This document shows, piece by piece, positions 1 through 6,222 of a DNA stretch of 23,314 nt. The translations under genes were made by a program, and so were the position numbers. The notes beneath the pieces are model-generated. The model was given only the letters and a program-made list of their open reading frames with translations. It was not told the DNA's origin and made no database searches. The DNA is from a virus, in the IMG/VR virus record IMGVR_UViG_3300025727_000055, positions 1 to 23,314 of that record; one strand, given 5' to 3'. Numbering within the stretch: the stretch's first letter is position 1; each line of letters opens with the position of its first letter.

Positions 1-945
1 CATACTCTGATAAACCTGAGTCTCAATCTCATCCAAGTTGACCAACATGCGCCGCTGATAATCGAACTTCGGGTAATCCCATGCCGCCTCCCGCAGATAC
101 TGGGTCCGAAACTCGCCGAGAATCTCCAACAGATCCTCGGCCTGGCGGCGGGACAACGTGACATCATTCTTGGGCGATCCTTCGACCTCATCGAATGAAC
201 GCCCAACTGGATCTATAACTTCCCCGCTGCATTTCTCGCATTCGTCACCGTCAGGATCATCTCTATGCTCCCATATGCTTCTAATTAACTCTTCCTCTGT
301 GTATTGCTGTCTAACAAATAGAGCATCGCCAAACCATTCATTTACGGGGACATATTCTTCTAAATATAATCCATAACCTCCAAGAATAGACTTTATATCA
401 TCTAGAAGAGGCGTGTCTTTATATAGAGGCTTTTCTTGTACCTCCGTTATAACACACTTTACACTCCGCAGATGATTGCCCATCCCTATTAGGGCTGCAC
501 GCTCCGCCCCTTGTAGGTCCATACAAACCATGTCTGGTTTGATTCTGCAATCGCTTAGCCAATAGTCCAGCCTGATAGCTTTAACAGTTATAGATGTTTG
601 ATCATATTGCTCATATGGATATTCCGGGTTGGCCAAGAAGCACGAAGATGCTCCATCGTTGCCATTAACAACCGGGTGAAAAGTAATGTCACAATCATCA
701 TCCCAAACAGCCTTGTCGATAATACAAACGCGAGCATCGTCCTGTGTGTTGAACGTACATTCTTCAACAGCATCCGGGCGGCATTCAAAAGCAAAGACAT
801 CTGCATTGTAGTAATCGGCAAGAGCTAAAGCGTCCATGCCGTTGCGTGAACCAAGCTCAAGGATAACTGATATATCGTCAGCCTTGATGTGTCTAGTAAA
901 AGCCTCGTTCAGGTAAGCACCAGTTGCCTCTGGGTGTATTTTCAC
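1..945 (-). CDS. FkbM-family methyltransferase, C-terminus cut by window edge
   Basis: This is an open frame of 315 codons with no stop before the window edge, so the protein is partial at its C-terminus. It starts at GTG 945, nine bases after a GGAGGG site lying in the end of the upstream gene. Residues about 28-36 carry an SAM-binding motif I (LELGSRNG), followed by VFAFECRP, whose acidic residue fits motif II. VCMDLQGAER at roughly 140-150 matches the FkbM D-x-Q-G-x-E signature. FkbM enzymes O-methylate sugars or natural products, so the target here is probably a glycan. After the fold ends (about residue 215) a hydrophilic extension follows, with one ECEKC Cys pair and a charged, probably helical tail. 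The DNA for the tail (61-180) is about 59% GC against about 42% for 241-360. The substrate is unknown; the family call is fairly sure. Confidence 0.8.
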   Translation of the reverse strand, partial: MKIHPEATGAYLNEAFTRHIKADDISVILELGSRNGMDALALADYYNADVFAFECRPDAVEECTFNTQDDARVCIIDKAVWDDDCDITFHPVVNGNDGASSCFLANPEYPYEQYDQTSITVKAIRLDYWLSDCRIKPDMVCMDLQGAERAALIGMGNHLRSVKCVITEVQEKPLYKDTPLLDDIKSILGGYGLYLEEYVPVNEWFGDALFVRQQYTEEELIRSIWEHRDDPDGDECEKCSGEVIDPVGRSFDEVEGSPKNDVTLSRRQAEDLLEILGEFRTQYLREAAWDYPKFDYQRRMLVNLDEIETQVYQSM

Positions 946-947
946 AA

Positions 948-1094
948 TCAGTCACCCTCCACAAAGACCCCGCAATTTGGACAGGAGTCCTCACATCTCT
1001 TCAGAAACTTGCGTCCAATATACCACCCGCAGGTCCAACAGCGCGCCAATTTTGGCTTTTTGTTGAGATTTTTTTTAGATGCTGGCCGAGCCAT
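948..1094 (-). CDS. 48-aa zinc-ribbon protein
   Basis: This is a small basic protein with two Cys pairs, CWTC (residues 19-22) and CPNC (38-41), spaced as in a zinc ribbon. The first 18 residues are Lys-rich. Its ATG shares its A with the TAA stop of the upstream membrane-protein gene (TAATG), and its own end contains the ribosome site of the FkbM gene. This tight coupling on both sides argues that it is real despite its size. It has no strong Shine-Dalgarno of its own, so translation probably depends on re-initiation. Function is unknown; small zinc ribbons in phages often bind nucleic acid or host proteins, which is inference only. Confidence 0.7.
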   Translation of the reverse strand: MARPASKKNLNKKPKLARCWTCGWYIGRKFLKRCEDSCPNCGVFVEGD

Positions 1095-1285
1095 TATCTA
1101 AAAAGATCTAGAAAAAGATGGTATGTAAGCACAGTCCATCCGATGATTAGGGGCCACCTTAGCCAAGTTTTTAAACATGCAGCCAAAGCTTCTGACATTG
1201 ATTGTGATCCAACAAAGTATGCGACAGCATCGACTAGTATAACTAGCCATATCAATAGAATCCAGCCGATTGTTCCGGCCGTCAT
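1094..1285 (-). CDS. 63-aa two-helix membrane protein
   Basis: This is a hydrophobic protein with two likely membrane segments, roughly residues 5-25 and 42-60, separated by a short loop (GSQSMSEALAACLKTW). Its ATG is preceded by AGAGGTG at about eight bases, and its stop overlaps the start of the zinc-ribbon gene. Size and topology would suit a class II holin-like or superinfection-exclusion protein, but no family-specific motif is visible and no lysin gene is nearby. It lies between the 208-aa unknown gene and the zinc ribbon in the leftward modification block. Confidence 0.65.
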   Translation of the reverse strand: MTAGTIGWILLIWLVILVDAVAYFVGSQSMSEALAACLKTWLRWPLIIGWTVLTYHLFLDLFR

Positions 1286-1376
1286 AGCGCATACACCTCT
1301 GTTGTGGATTTAGCATTAAAGCTTACTCCGATTGTAAGTCAGTTTGACCTATATAGCGAATTGCGTAAATTAGTGT

Positions 1377-2003
1377 TTAACCTATCTGATAGGGAGGACT
1401 CTCATCGAAGAGGTCCAGACTGTTTAACTCCCGTCGAGTGTCTTTGTCTTTCTGCATCATGGAGTGACTGACGGCTGTGACGAACGGGCCTTGTCTCATC
1501 ACAATCCAACTCTCGTCTACGATCCTATTACGGCCGGAAAGACCTAGATGTAGATCCATCAGGTCATGGCAAAACAAAGATTCATTATACTTGTGATCAG
1601 CATTGCCGTGTTCCTCACTGTACCAAGCAAGAGAATCACAAACATCTTCTTCAATATCAAATGTCAGATTGCCAATGACTGAATCCAAGTCAAGATAGTT
1701 ATAAAGAACTTCGTAGTCAGGATTGATATTCATGATGGGTACCCACCAAGGCCCAATCCCATCCCATCGAACAAATACACCTCCCAGAGTACACTCTGGC
1801 ACCGCAGCATGCCATATTTGTTTTGGATGAGTCTTGTAATCCCAAATAACTCTATCACGAGTTAGATGACTAGTAGCATATTTAGAATACGGCTCTATCT
1901 CTACATGACGGCCATACTGATGATTCGAAGTTCTCATGCCTGTTAAACAAGAAAACTCTTTACCACTGCTGTGGTCTATGTTCACAAAATTGTCTATTGT
2001 CAT
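1377..2003 (-). CDS. Hypothetical protein, 208 aa
   Basis: I do not recognise this protein. It is acidic, soluble-looking and rich in Trp, Tyr, His and Asp, with no membrane segment or obvious catalytic motif. Clusters such as WDGIGPWWVP (about residues 80-89) and HKYNESLFCHDLMDLHLG (about 138-155) could be part of a metal or ligand site, but that is only a composition-based guess. The start is well set: an AAGGAG site sits about six bases before ATG 2003. It follows the DNA methyltransferase gene by 16 bases, so it is probably in the same operon. No specific role can be assigned. Confidence 0.75.
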   Translation of the reverse strand: MTIDNFVNIDHSSGKEFSCLTGMRTSNHQYGRHVEIEPYSKYATSHLTRDRVIWDYKTHPKQIWHAAVPECTLGGVFVRWDGIGPWWVPIMNINPDYEVLYNYLDLDSVIGNLTFDIEEDVCDSLAWYSEEHGNADHKYNESLFCHDLMDLHLGLSGRNRIVDESWIVMRQGPFVTAVSHSMMQKDKDTRRELNSLDLFDESPPYQIG

Positions 2004-2019
2004 AATATTCTCCTTTTTG

Positions 2020-3003
2020 TTATTTTACCGGAATCGGTTCTGAGATCAGTCTACCAAGTAAAATGTTGTATGCCAACGTCACGCACTGAGGGACGGCTGA
2101 GTTGCCAAGAGATCGAAGCCTGTCCACCCGATAGGCAGCCCCATGAGAGTCTCCACGAACTGTGGGTTGAGGAGAACCTGACTCGTTCCATCTGTCCCAC
2201 CCTTCTGTGTCGTCCCGTGCAGGAGGGAAGCATCCGTAAGAGTCATGCCAGCTTTGGACTTCCAGTGATCCCGTCTCCCTGTTTCCCGTCTTGAATGTGT
2301 TGACGCTGTGGCTGTCGGCCATAAGGCTGCTTGAGAAGGTAGATGGCTTTGCCTGTCTGCCCTTCTCTGCGCCCAATCCATATTTGGACCCACTTCCTTC
2401 CACATGTTCGCTGTTGGCGTAGCCCATTGCAATTGATCTAAGAGTGGCGACTCTTCTGGCCCACGGCCGGATGTCAATGTCTTCTCTATGGGCCAACAGG
2501 AATAACCTTTGTCTTTTATGGGGCGCTTGGGCATCACTTGCGTTGAACAATCCCCACTCCGCAGAGTACCCCATTTTGGCAAGATCGAAGAGAACTTCAT
2601 AAAGGCCTCTTTCGACAAGTCCGGGTGTATTCTCGATAAAGATTTGGCACGGCCTGCAGTCCTGACTAATTCGATAAATGTGAGGCCAAAGCCATCTGTC
2701 GTCTGCCGTTCCTCCGTGTTTACCGGCATACGAAAAAGGCTGGCAGGGGATGCCTGCAGAGATGATGTCCACGCATCCACTCCAGTCTGTGCTGTTAAAG
2801 GTTGTGAGATCGTCCCAAATAGGCGCACGATCCAAGGTCTGTTCTTCCATCCTCGCCACAAGAATGGCCGCAGCGAAGGCATCCCTTTCGATGTAACCCA
2901 CAGTGAGAGCTCCGAGTGCTGCTTGAAGTCCAAGGTCGATTGCTCCGATACCAGAGCAGGCAGATAGGTGTTTTGGGTGTAGATCCATTGACTCAACTGA
3001 CAT
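2020..3003 (-). CDS. C5-cytosine DNA methyltransferase
   Basis: The gene encodes a Dcm/HhaI-type enzyme that transfers a methyl group from SAM to C5 of cytosine. From the ATG at 3003 (327 aa), motif I is SACSGIGAIDLG (residues 14-25). Motif IV is PCQPFS (86-91) with catalytic Cys87. ENTPG (124-128) stands for motif VI, QRLFL (165-169) for motif VIII and GNSAVP (about 300-305) for motif X. The target-recognition stretch between VIII and X is short, about 130 residues. The gene overlaps the glycosyltransferase stop by 11 bases. The start is uncertain: TTG 3024 and ATG 2988 are also in frame, and none has an ideal ribosome site. No cognate restriction endonuclease is visible, so it looks like an orphan phage enzyme protecting against host restriction or marking phage DNA. 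Confidence 0.92.
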   Translation of the reverse strand: MSVESMDLHPKHLSACSGIGAIDLGLQAALGALTVGYIERDAFAAAILVARMEEQTLDRAPIWDDLTTFNSTDWSGCVDIISAGIPCQPFSYAGKHGGTADDRWLWPHIYRISQDCRPCQIFIENTPGLVERGLYEVLFDLAKMGYSAEWGLFNASDAQAPHKRQRLFLLAHREDIDIRPWARRVATLRSIAMGYANSEHVEGSGSKYGLGAEKGRQAKPSTFSSSLMADSHSVNTFKTGNRETGSLEVQSWHDSYGCFPPARDDTEGWDRWNESGSPQPTVRGDSHGAAYRVDRLRSLGNSAVPQCVTLAYNILLGRLISEPIPVK

Positions 3004-4114
3004 GAACCTGACTGACTGCTCCAATCTCCTGGAGCCTCATAGCCATCTTGGCTGCCGCCCTGTCCCATGTGTGAGTCCTCTGTAGCCCCATTCCGGCCGC
3101 TATTGTAAGACTTTTATAAGACTCATAGTTATCAGCTACGCTTTGCATCTTTTCTCTCAAGTCGTCTTGGTCTGGCTCCGCCCACTTGCCGCCATATTGG
3201 TATAAGCCATGCTGTCCGCCTCTATGCTGATGCGTATACTCCCACTTAAAGTTCAGGGGTATTGATTTATCTGCAAATTCTGTGCAGGCGGTTGCATTGG
3301 TGCATATGGTTGGAGTGCCGCATGCAATGGCTGTAAATGGAACCAGTCCCCAGCCTTCTCCTGAAGTTGGATAAACTAAACAATGAACGCTACGGTACAG
3401 TGCAGATATCTCCTCATCTGTGATCATCTCGTCAACGACTGTGACTTGGGGGTGGTTGTAGATACTCCCAAGGTTCTCACCGTTTTTAATGTTCCTAACT
3501 GAGCAGGCGCCGGAGGATTTTACGATTAAGTGATAGTCGCTATTGCCCTCAAACAAATCCATAAACGCATTATAGGCATATTGAGCATTCTTCCTTTCTG
3601 AAGGAGAGCCGAACGATAGAAAGGTAAACTTATCTGTTCGGGGTGCTTCATATGACATCCAGTATACTTCTGGGTCAACCCCCTGGTTAAAGTCTTTAAT
3701 AGAATTGTTCACTTCTTGCTTCTCATACACGCCGCGTATGAACTTTGAAGATGTCCATATTTCATCCATTGAGTTCATATGAGGCACCCAGAATTCAGGA
3801 ACAGTATCTGTTTCCCAGTATGTCATCCCGATGTTTATACCAGTACCTTTGATATATGTATTTGGTAAGCAGTGGTTAATGACAGGGGGGCCGCCAGTAT
3901 CGACAGTAAACTCATAGATAAGATATTTAATAGCATCCTTCAACTCAGGAGCCAGGTCAGAAGGTATAATGCTATATATACCAAGCTTTTTTAAAGCTTC
4001 AGTGTATTTTGCAAATGCATATCCGTACCCCTCTTTGGGGACATACGTTGACGAATTCCAGTATACAGCCTGTTCGTTGGAGATTGCATCAAGAAGTTCT
4101 GGCTTTATTTTCAT
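2993..4114 (-). CDS. GT4-like glycosyltransferase
   Basis: This is a 373-aa protein of the GT-B fold. The second Rossmann half shows LSFGSPSERKN (about 166-176), with Arg-Lys for the donor phosphates, DYHLIVKS (193-200), and the C-terminal signature PTSGEGWGLVPFTAIACGTP (249-268). GT4 enzymes move a sugar from a nucleotide donor. The usual E-x7-E pair is E253-x7-T261, so the second Glu is missing; the rightward paralogue at 6213 also lacks it. The two share several blocks (DEIW/DQIWT, S-G/GDLPRKN, YPTxGEG, ICTNxTxCTE). A GGAGGG site about nine bases upstream fixes ATG 4114. It heads the operon with the DNA methyltransferase and probably uses the extended -10 promoter at 4142-4150. The acceptor (DNA, capsid or host surface) cannot be told from sequence. 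Confidence 0.85.
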   Translation of the reverse strand: MKIKPELLDAISNEQAVYWNSSTYVPKEGYGYAFAKYTEALKKLGIYSIIPSDLAPELKDAIKYLIYEFTVDTGGPPVINHCLPNTYIKGTGINIGMTYWETDTVPEFWVPHMNSMDEIWTSSKFIRGVYEKQEVNNSIKDFNQGVDPEVYWMSYEAPRTDKFTFLSFGSPSERKNAQYAYNAFMDLFEGNSDYHLIVKSSGACSVRNIKNGENLGSIYNHPQVTVVDEMITDEEISALYRSVHCLVYPTSGEGWGLVPFTAIACGTPTICTNATACTEFADKSIPLNFKWEYTHQHRGGQHGLYQYGGKWAEPDQDDLREKMQSVADNYESYKSLTIAAGMGLQRTHTWDRAAAKMAMRLQEIGAVSQVHVS

Positions 4115-4141
4115 TTACGCAACCCTCCATTGGTTGCAATC

Positions 4142-4150
4142 ATTATAGCA
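4142..4150 (-). promoter_or_regulatory. Extended -10 promoter for the glycosyltransferase-methyltransferase operon
   Basis: On the minus strand the site reads TGCTATAAT, a perfect -10 with the TGn extension; no good -35 is seen. The predicted start near 4135 would give a leader of about 20 bases containing the GGAGGG site of the glycosyltransferase. The identical nonamer occurs at 17610-17618 before a fibre gene. Confidence 0.55.
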
Positions 4151-4186
4151 GCCGGGATGAGTCGTGCGGTACACTCTGAGAAGAAA

Positions 4187-4285
4187 TGAGGAGGAGGGGG
4201 GTCGAACCCCTCAAGCGTGTCCCAAGGTAGGATAACTATATGGCCTGCTGCACTAACAAGCTGTTGCTCTGCACCGGCACTCCTC
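4187..4285 (-). ncRNA. tRNA-like RNA (T-arm plus acceptor stem, atypical middle)
   Basis: On the minus strand the RNA begins GAGGAG at 4285 and ends CTCCTC-A at 4187, giving a perfect 6-bp closing stem. Just inside the 3' side is a T-arm with a 6-bp stem GAGGGG/CCCCTC and loop TTCGACC; read as 7+5 there is one T-C mismatch. The two helices add to 12 bp, as in the tRNA acceptor/T stack. The middle (about 66 bases) does not fold as a normal D and anticodon arm. Instead GCC...GGC, TGCA...TGCA and AACA...TGTT pair into one long arm (4278-4243). CCA is not encoded. A TTGTTT-17-TATAAT promoter predicts a start right at 4285. It may be a degenerate or unusual tRNA, or a structured leader. A 60-aa ORF over the same bases has its ATG inside the -10. 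Confidence 0.45.
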
Positions 4286-4291
4286 TTGGAC

Positions 4292-4320
4292 ATTATAAAC
4301 TATTTTGTGTAAGAAAACAA
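4292..4320 (-). promoter_or_regulatory. Sigma-70 type promoter for the tRNA-like RNA
   Basis: On the minus strand there is TTGTTT (4320-4315), a 17-base spacer and TATAAT (4297-4292). Transcription should begin about seven bases further, at 4285-4286. It lies immediately after the terminator of the upstream leftward operon, so a fresh transcription unit starts here. Confidence 0.65.
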
Positions 4321-4382
4321 AAAAAGGCCCCAAGCACAACTGACTAAACCTTGCGGTAGATAGTCAAGGGCTTGGGGCTTCA
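4319..4382 (-). terminator. Rho-independent terminator, leftward
   Basis: The hairpin GCCCCAAGC/GCTTGGGGC has 9 bp, with an inner TGACTA/TAGTCA helix in the loop. On the minus strand it is followed by a run of seven T, as expected for intrinsic termination of the transcript from the holin-candidate gene. On the plus strand no T run follows the stem, so it works mainly leftward. Confidence 0.85.
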
Positions 4383-4412
4383 AATTCAGTATAACACTTC
4401 TGGGGTTAAAAA

Positions 4413-4655
4413 TCAACCTATATGGGGAATACTAGATGTATAAACTTTTAATATTCCTTTCACTTCTGCTAGGTCTTCACGAACCTCTGCCATCTCATCC
4501 TGCAGCTTCCCTACCTGACGAAACAGATCACCTCTCCCATTTTTAATCCCTACATTGTTTAAATTATTCTTCCTTTGACGTATGTGTGCGACTACTATTG
4601 CACCTACATTGGCAACAATGATTGCCGATAAACCAAAGATACTATTTATATCCAC
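4413..4655 (-). CDS. Holin-like protein: one membrane helix plus coiled coil (DUF2746-like)
   Basis: This is an 80-aa protein starting at GTG 4655, five bases after a GGAGGG site. Residues about 5-24 form one membrane segment followed by a basic stretch (RQRKN). Residues about 45-72 are a heptad-like acidic helix (VGKLQDEMAEVREDLAEVKG). An N-terminal helix, basic stop and charged coiled coil resemble the DUF2746-type small proteins of actinobacteriophages, often annotated as holin candidates. That likeness is by architecture and by the pattern K-N-G-x-G-x-L before the coil, not by a database match. It is the last gene before the strong terminator, so it closes its operon. No endolysin is seen in the window. 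Confidence 0.7.
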   Translation of the reverse strand: MDINSIFGLSAIIVANVGAIVVAHIRQRKNNLNNVGIKNGRGDLFRQVGKLQDEMAEVREDLAEVKGILKVYTSSIPHIG

Positions 4656-4697
4656 AAAAACCCTCCATGCAGAAAGGCCTTTGTATACTCTAAAATA

Positions 4698-4796
4698 TCA
4701 CTTATCGGCACTGTCGCCCTCCAATAACTCTGGCTCTAGTTTACCGGACAATCGTTTAAAACCCAAATACCATGCCAGCTCAGGTCGTTCACCCAT
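4698..4796 (-). CDS. Possible 32-aa small protein
   Basis: This is a short frame beginning MGERPELAWYLGF and ending TGA, placed 12 bases after the stop of the 108-aa gene and 42 bases before the holin candidate's start. The ribosome site is weak (AGAGAG). The position in an otherwise tightly packed leftward operon is the main support. No family is recognised. Confidence 0.4.
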   Translation of the reverse strand: MGERPELAWYLGFKRLSGKLEPELLEGDSADK

Positions 4797-4808
4797 GAGA
4801 CTCTCTGG

Positions 4809-5135
4809 CTAATCGTCATCATCAGTCTTCTCTCGTCTTCCATAAACCGGTAAAAGTATATCCTCAAAGACAATATATGCCTCCTCGGAAGAATAGTACA
4901 ACCTAACATACGCCTTGCGACCGTCATAATCAAAAGCGGGGCAAGATTCATAGCCACAAACGTAAATTGCCTTGTAGTGGAATACGTCTTGATCTGAGTG
5001 AATCGCATTAACAAGCTGCAGAGATCTCTCACAAAGAGCACACTGCTTGTCGGGGTATGGAAAATCCTTCCTAACGTGACCCAACATAGGTCCGCCAGGT
5101 GAAGGGTGATGACTAATCGTTGAGTTCCTCATCAT
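4809..5135 (-). CDS. 108-aa protein with two Cys pairs
   Basis: Cys32-x2-Cys35 (CALC) and Cys60-x4-Cys65 (CGYESC) could bind one zinc. The C-terminus is strongly acidic (KTDDDD). The proposed ATG at 5135 overlaps the end of the upstream gene by 23 bases, and the Shine-Dalgarno is poor (AGAAG). A later ATG (MLGHVRKDF, residue 17) would avoid the overlap and keep all Cys residues, so the true start may be at 5087. The gene sits in the leftward operon that begins at 5644. Another frame (4736-5041) is open over the same bases but has no supporting signal. Function is unknown. Confidence 0.65.
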   Translation of the reverse strand: MMRNSTISHHPSPGGPMLGHVRKDFPYPDKQCALCERSLQLVNAIHSDQDVFHYKAIYVCGYESCPAFDYDGRKAYVRLYYSSEEAYIVFEDILLPVYGRREKTDDDD

Positions 5136-5460
5136 CTTCTTCTAAGCTGGATATAAGGTTTAAAATTCTCTCTAAATCTGTAGAGTCATCCACAGAATAC
5201 CATTCTTTCATATTTTCTAAAGCATTGTCCTTTAAAGATTTCAATAAACCGCCTATCATGCAGTCCACACCGCCTATAGCCAATTCAAGCCCTGTGATCA
5301 TCAATCTGAGATGTCCTACTGTCATAGGATAGTCATCCGCTGGAGAAGTCATATAAAAGACCGGAACCAAACCATCATTAGGCTCAGGCAGAAGCTTAAC
5401 CGTTAGCGACATCTCACGAATGTCTGATATGTCTTGCCCTGTTGCTGGAATTATTTTCAA
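5113..5460 (-). CDS. Hypothetical acidic protein, 115 aa
   Basis: I do not recognise this protein. It starts at TTG 5460, seven bases after an AAGGAG site that overlaps the stop of the upstream 59-aa membrane protein. The N-terminal half is mixed (about residues 17-50 look like beta strands). Residues 50-75 are hydrophobic and glycine-containing (LRLMITGLELAIGG) and look like an amphipathic helix rather than a membrane segment. The C-terminus is very acidic (EEDDEELND). It may be an early regulatory or inhibitor protein by position and charge, which is inference only. Confidence 0.7.
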   Translation of the reverse strand: MKIIPATGQDISDIREMSLTVKLLPEPNDGLVPVFYMTSPADDYPMTVGHLRLMITGLELAIGGVDCMIGGLLKSLKDNALENMKEWYSVDDSTDLERILNLISSLEEDDEELND

Positions 5461-5464
5461 TGTA

Positions 5465-5644
5465 TCACTCCTTGCTAATTGCCGCCACTATAGGTGCAGC
5501 CAGCAAATATGCAGCATTGATCATTACCACTATACTAAAGTATCCTACCACAGTTCCGTTTATTTTAAAAGCAAACCACCACACACCGCCTACCATGAGG
5601 CTCCAGGAGAAATGGGCTATCGCTTGTCCAATGAGTTTTGTCAT
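5465..5644 (-). CDS. 59-aa two-helix membrane protein, probably leaderless
   Basis: The frame runs from ATG 5644 (MTKLIGQAIAHFSW) to TGA 5465 and has two hydrophobic segments, roughly residues 10-26 and 31-55. Its last codons AAG-GAG-TGA form the ribosome site of the next gene, a strong sign that it is translated. There is no Shine-Dalgarno before its own ATG. Instead an extended -10 (TGATATACT) ends seven bases upstream, which places the transcript start at or next to the ATG. It is the first gene of the leftward arm. Function is unknown; small two-helix phage proteins include holins and membrane-directed host-takeover factors. Confidence 0.65.
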   Translation of the reverse strand: MTKLIGQAIAHFSWSLMVGGVWWFAFKINGTVVGYFSIVVMINAAYLLAAPIVAAISKE

Positions 5645-5651
5645 AGAAATC

Positions 5652-5660
5652 AGTATATCA
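5652..5660 (-). promoter_or_regulatory. Extended -10 promoter of the leftward arm
   Basis: On the minus strand the site reads TGATATACT, seven bases before ATG 5644; a weak -35 (TGAACA) is 14 bases upstream. The 15-bp context TTTTCTGATATACTG is identical to that of the rightward promoter at 5972-5986. Confidence 0.6.
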
Positions 5661-5730
5661 GAAAAAAAATCTGTTCAGAGGTTGGAAGTTGGATTTCTTC
5701 GCGGTATCCTGTAATGGCGTGCCCAGCAAT

Positions 5731-5930
5731 CTAGCATGCTAGTAACTAGTACTAGTAATACCTCTATATTTAAGATTACTTATATATAGATATATCTTAG
5801 CTAGCTAGTAGCTAGTAGCTAGTAACTAGTACTAGTAACTTAGATCTGAAAGAGGAAAGAACTTTATTTATTTGACACATCTGGAGAAGTAGAATAAACT
5901 TTATTTAAATAGTCTAGGAAGCAGCTAGTG
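5731..5930. repeat. CTAG-rich repeat region in the divergent intergenic zone
   Basis: No gene is seen from 5645 to 6015. A 21-bp sequence, starting GCTAGTAACTAG and ending CTAGTAA, is repeated identically at 5738-5758 and 5818-5838. Between them is an AT-only-like stretch (TATATATAGATATATC, 5781-5796) and tandem GCTAGTA units. I count twelve CTAG tetranucleotides between 5731 and 5930. ACTTTATTTA also occurs twice (5861-5870 and 5898-5907). AT-richness, direct repeats and position at a transcription divergence suggest an origin or a regulator array; neither is proven. Confidence 0.7.
5872..5900 (+). promoter_or_regulatory. Rightward promoter TTGACA-17-TAAACT
   Basis: A perfect -35 TTGACA (5872-5877) is followed after 17 bases by TAAACT (5895-5900). 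It points towards the zinc-ribbon/glycosyltransferase operon, giving a leader of about 110 bases that includes the TTATCCAGC repeats. Confidence 0.5.
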
Positions 5931-5941
5931 CTGATTTGGGG

Positions 5942-5969
5942 TTATCCAGCTCTTTCTAAATTATCCAGC
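5942..5969 (+). repeat. Two TTATCCAGC direct repeats (possible operator or DnaA-like boxes)
   Basis: TTATCCAGC occurs at 5942-5950 and 5961-5969, 19 bp apart, on one face of the helix just upstream of the -10 at 5980. It matches seven of nine bases of the DnaA box TTATCCACA. A regulator site overlapping the -35 region is an equal explanation. Confidence 0.5.
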
Positions 5970-5971
5970 GG

Positions 5972-5986
5972 TTTTCTGATATACTG
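5972..5986 (+). promoter_or_regulatory. Extended -10 promoter of the rightward arm
   Basis: TGATATACT (5977-5985) lies within a 15-bp core shared with the leftward promoter. The predicted start near 5992 gives a leader of about 24 bases carrying the GGAGA site of the gene at 6016. Confidence 0.6.
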
Positions 5987-6015
5987 GTACCAACCTGATA
6001 TTGAACTGGAGAAGT

Positions 6016-6222
6016 ATGAAATATATAGCGCTTGCAGAATGTGATGATTGTCCATCTACTCCAGTGATAGATGAAGAATATATTTCAGTCTGTAGGATAG
6101 ATGGTGAGTACCTAGGGATTACAAGGTGTCAATGGTGCAAGAGACCTATCCAGTATTGGATGCCTGAAGATGATGCTTTTGAACTTAGAGATATGGGAGT
6201 TGAGATTCTAGTATGGGTATGA
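6016..6222 (+). CDS. 68-aa zinc-ribbon protein
   Basis: The protein has Cys pairs CDDC (9-12) and CQWC (38-41), typical of a small zinc ribbon, and an acidic C-terminal half. ATG 6016 is preferred over the in-frame TTG at 6001 because CTGGAGAAGT directly precedes it. It is the first gene of the rightward arm and its end overlaps the start of the glycosyltransferase gene. It does not align obviously with the 48-aa zinc ribbon at 948-1094 beyond the Cys spacing. A regulatory or host-binding role is possible; no specific function is visible. Confidence 0.7.
   Translation: MKYIALAECDDCPSTPVIDEEYISVCRIDGEYLGITRCQWCKRPIQYWMPEDDAFELRDMGVEILVWV

Noticed and set aside
588-828. Short frames on both strands within the FkbM gene
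   Set aside because: They lie inside the well-supported FkbM coding frame and show no domain or ribosome site.
2079-3068. 329-aa open frame on the minus strand in another frame of the methyltransferase
   Set aside because: All C5 methyltransferase motifs lie in the 2020-3003 frame; this frame shows no domain pattern and would overlap it almost fully.
4111-4293. 60-aa open frame on the minus strand ending in an ATGA overlap with the glycosyltransferase
   Set aside because: Its ATG lies inside the -10 of the promoter, no ribosome site is present, and it translates a T-arm (GFDPP), a common artefact over tRNA-like DNA.
4319-4382. Bidirectional terminator
   Set aside because: The plus strand has no T run after the stem, and no rightward gene ends nearby.
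5731-5840. CRISPR array
   Set aside because: The repeats are short, unevenly spaced and made of nested CTAG units without unique spacers; no cas genes are present.
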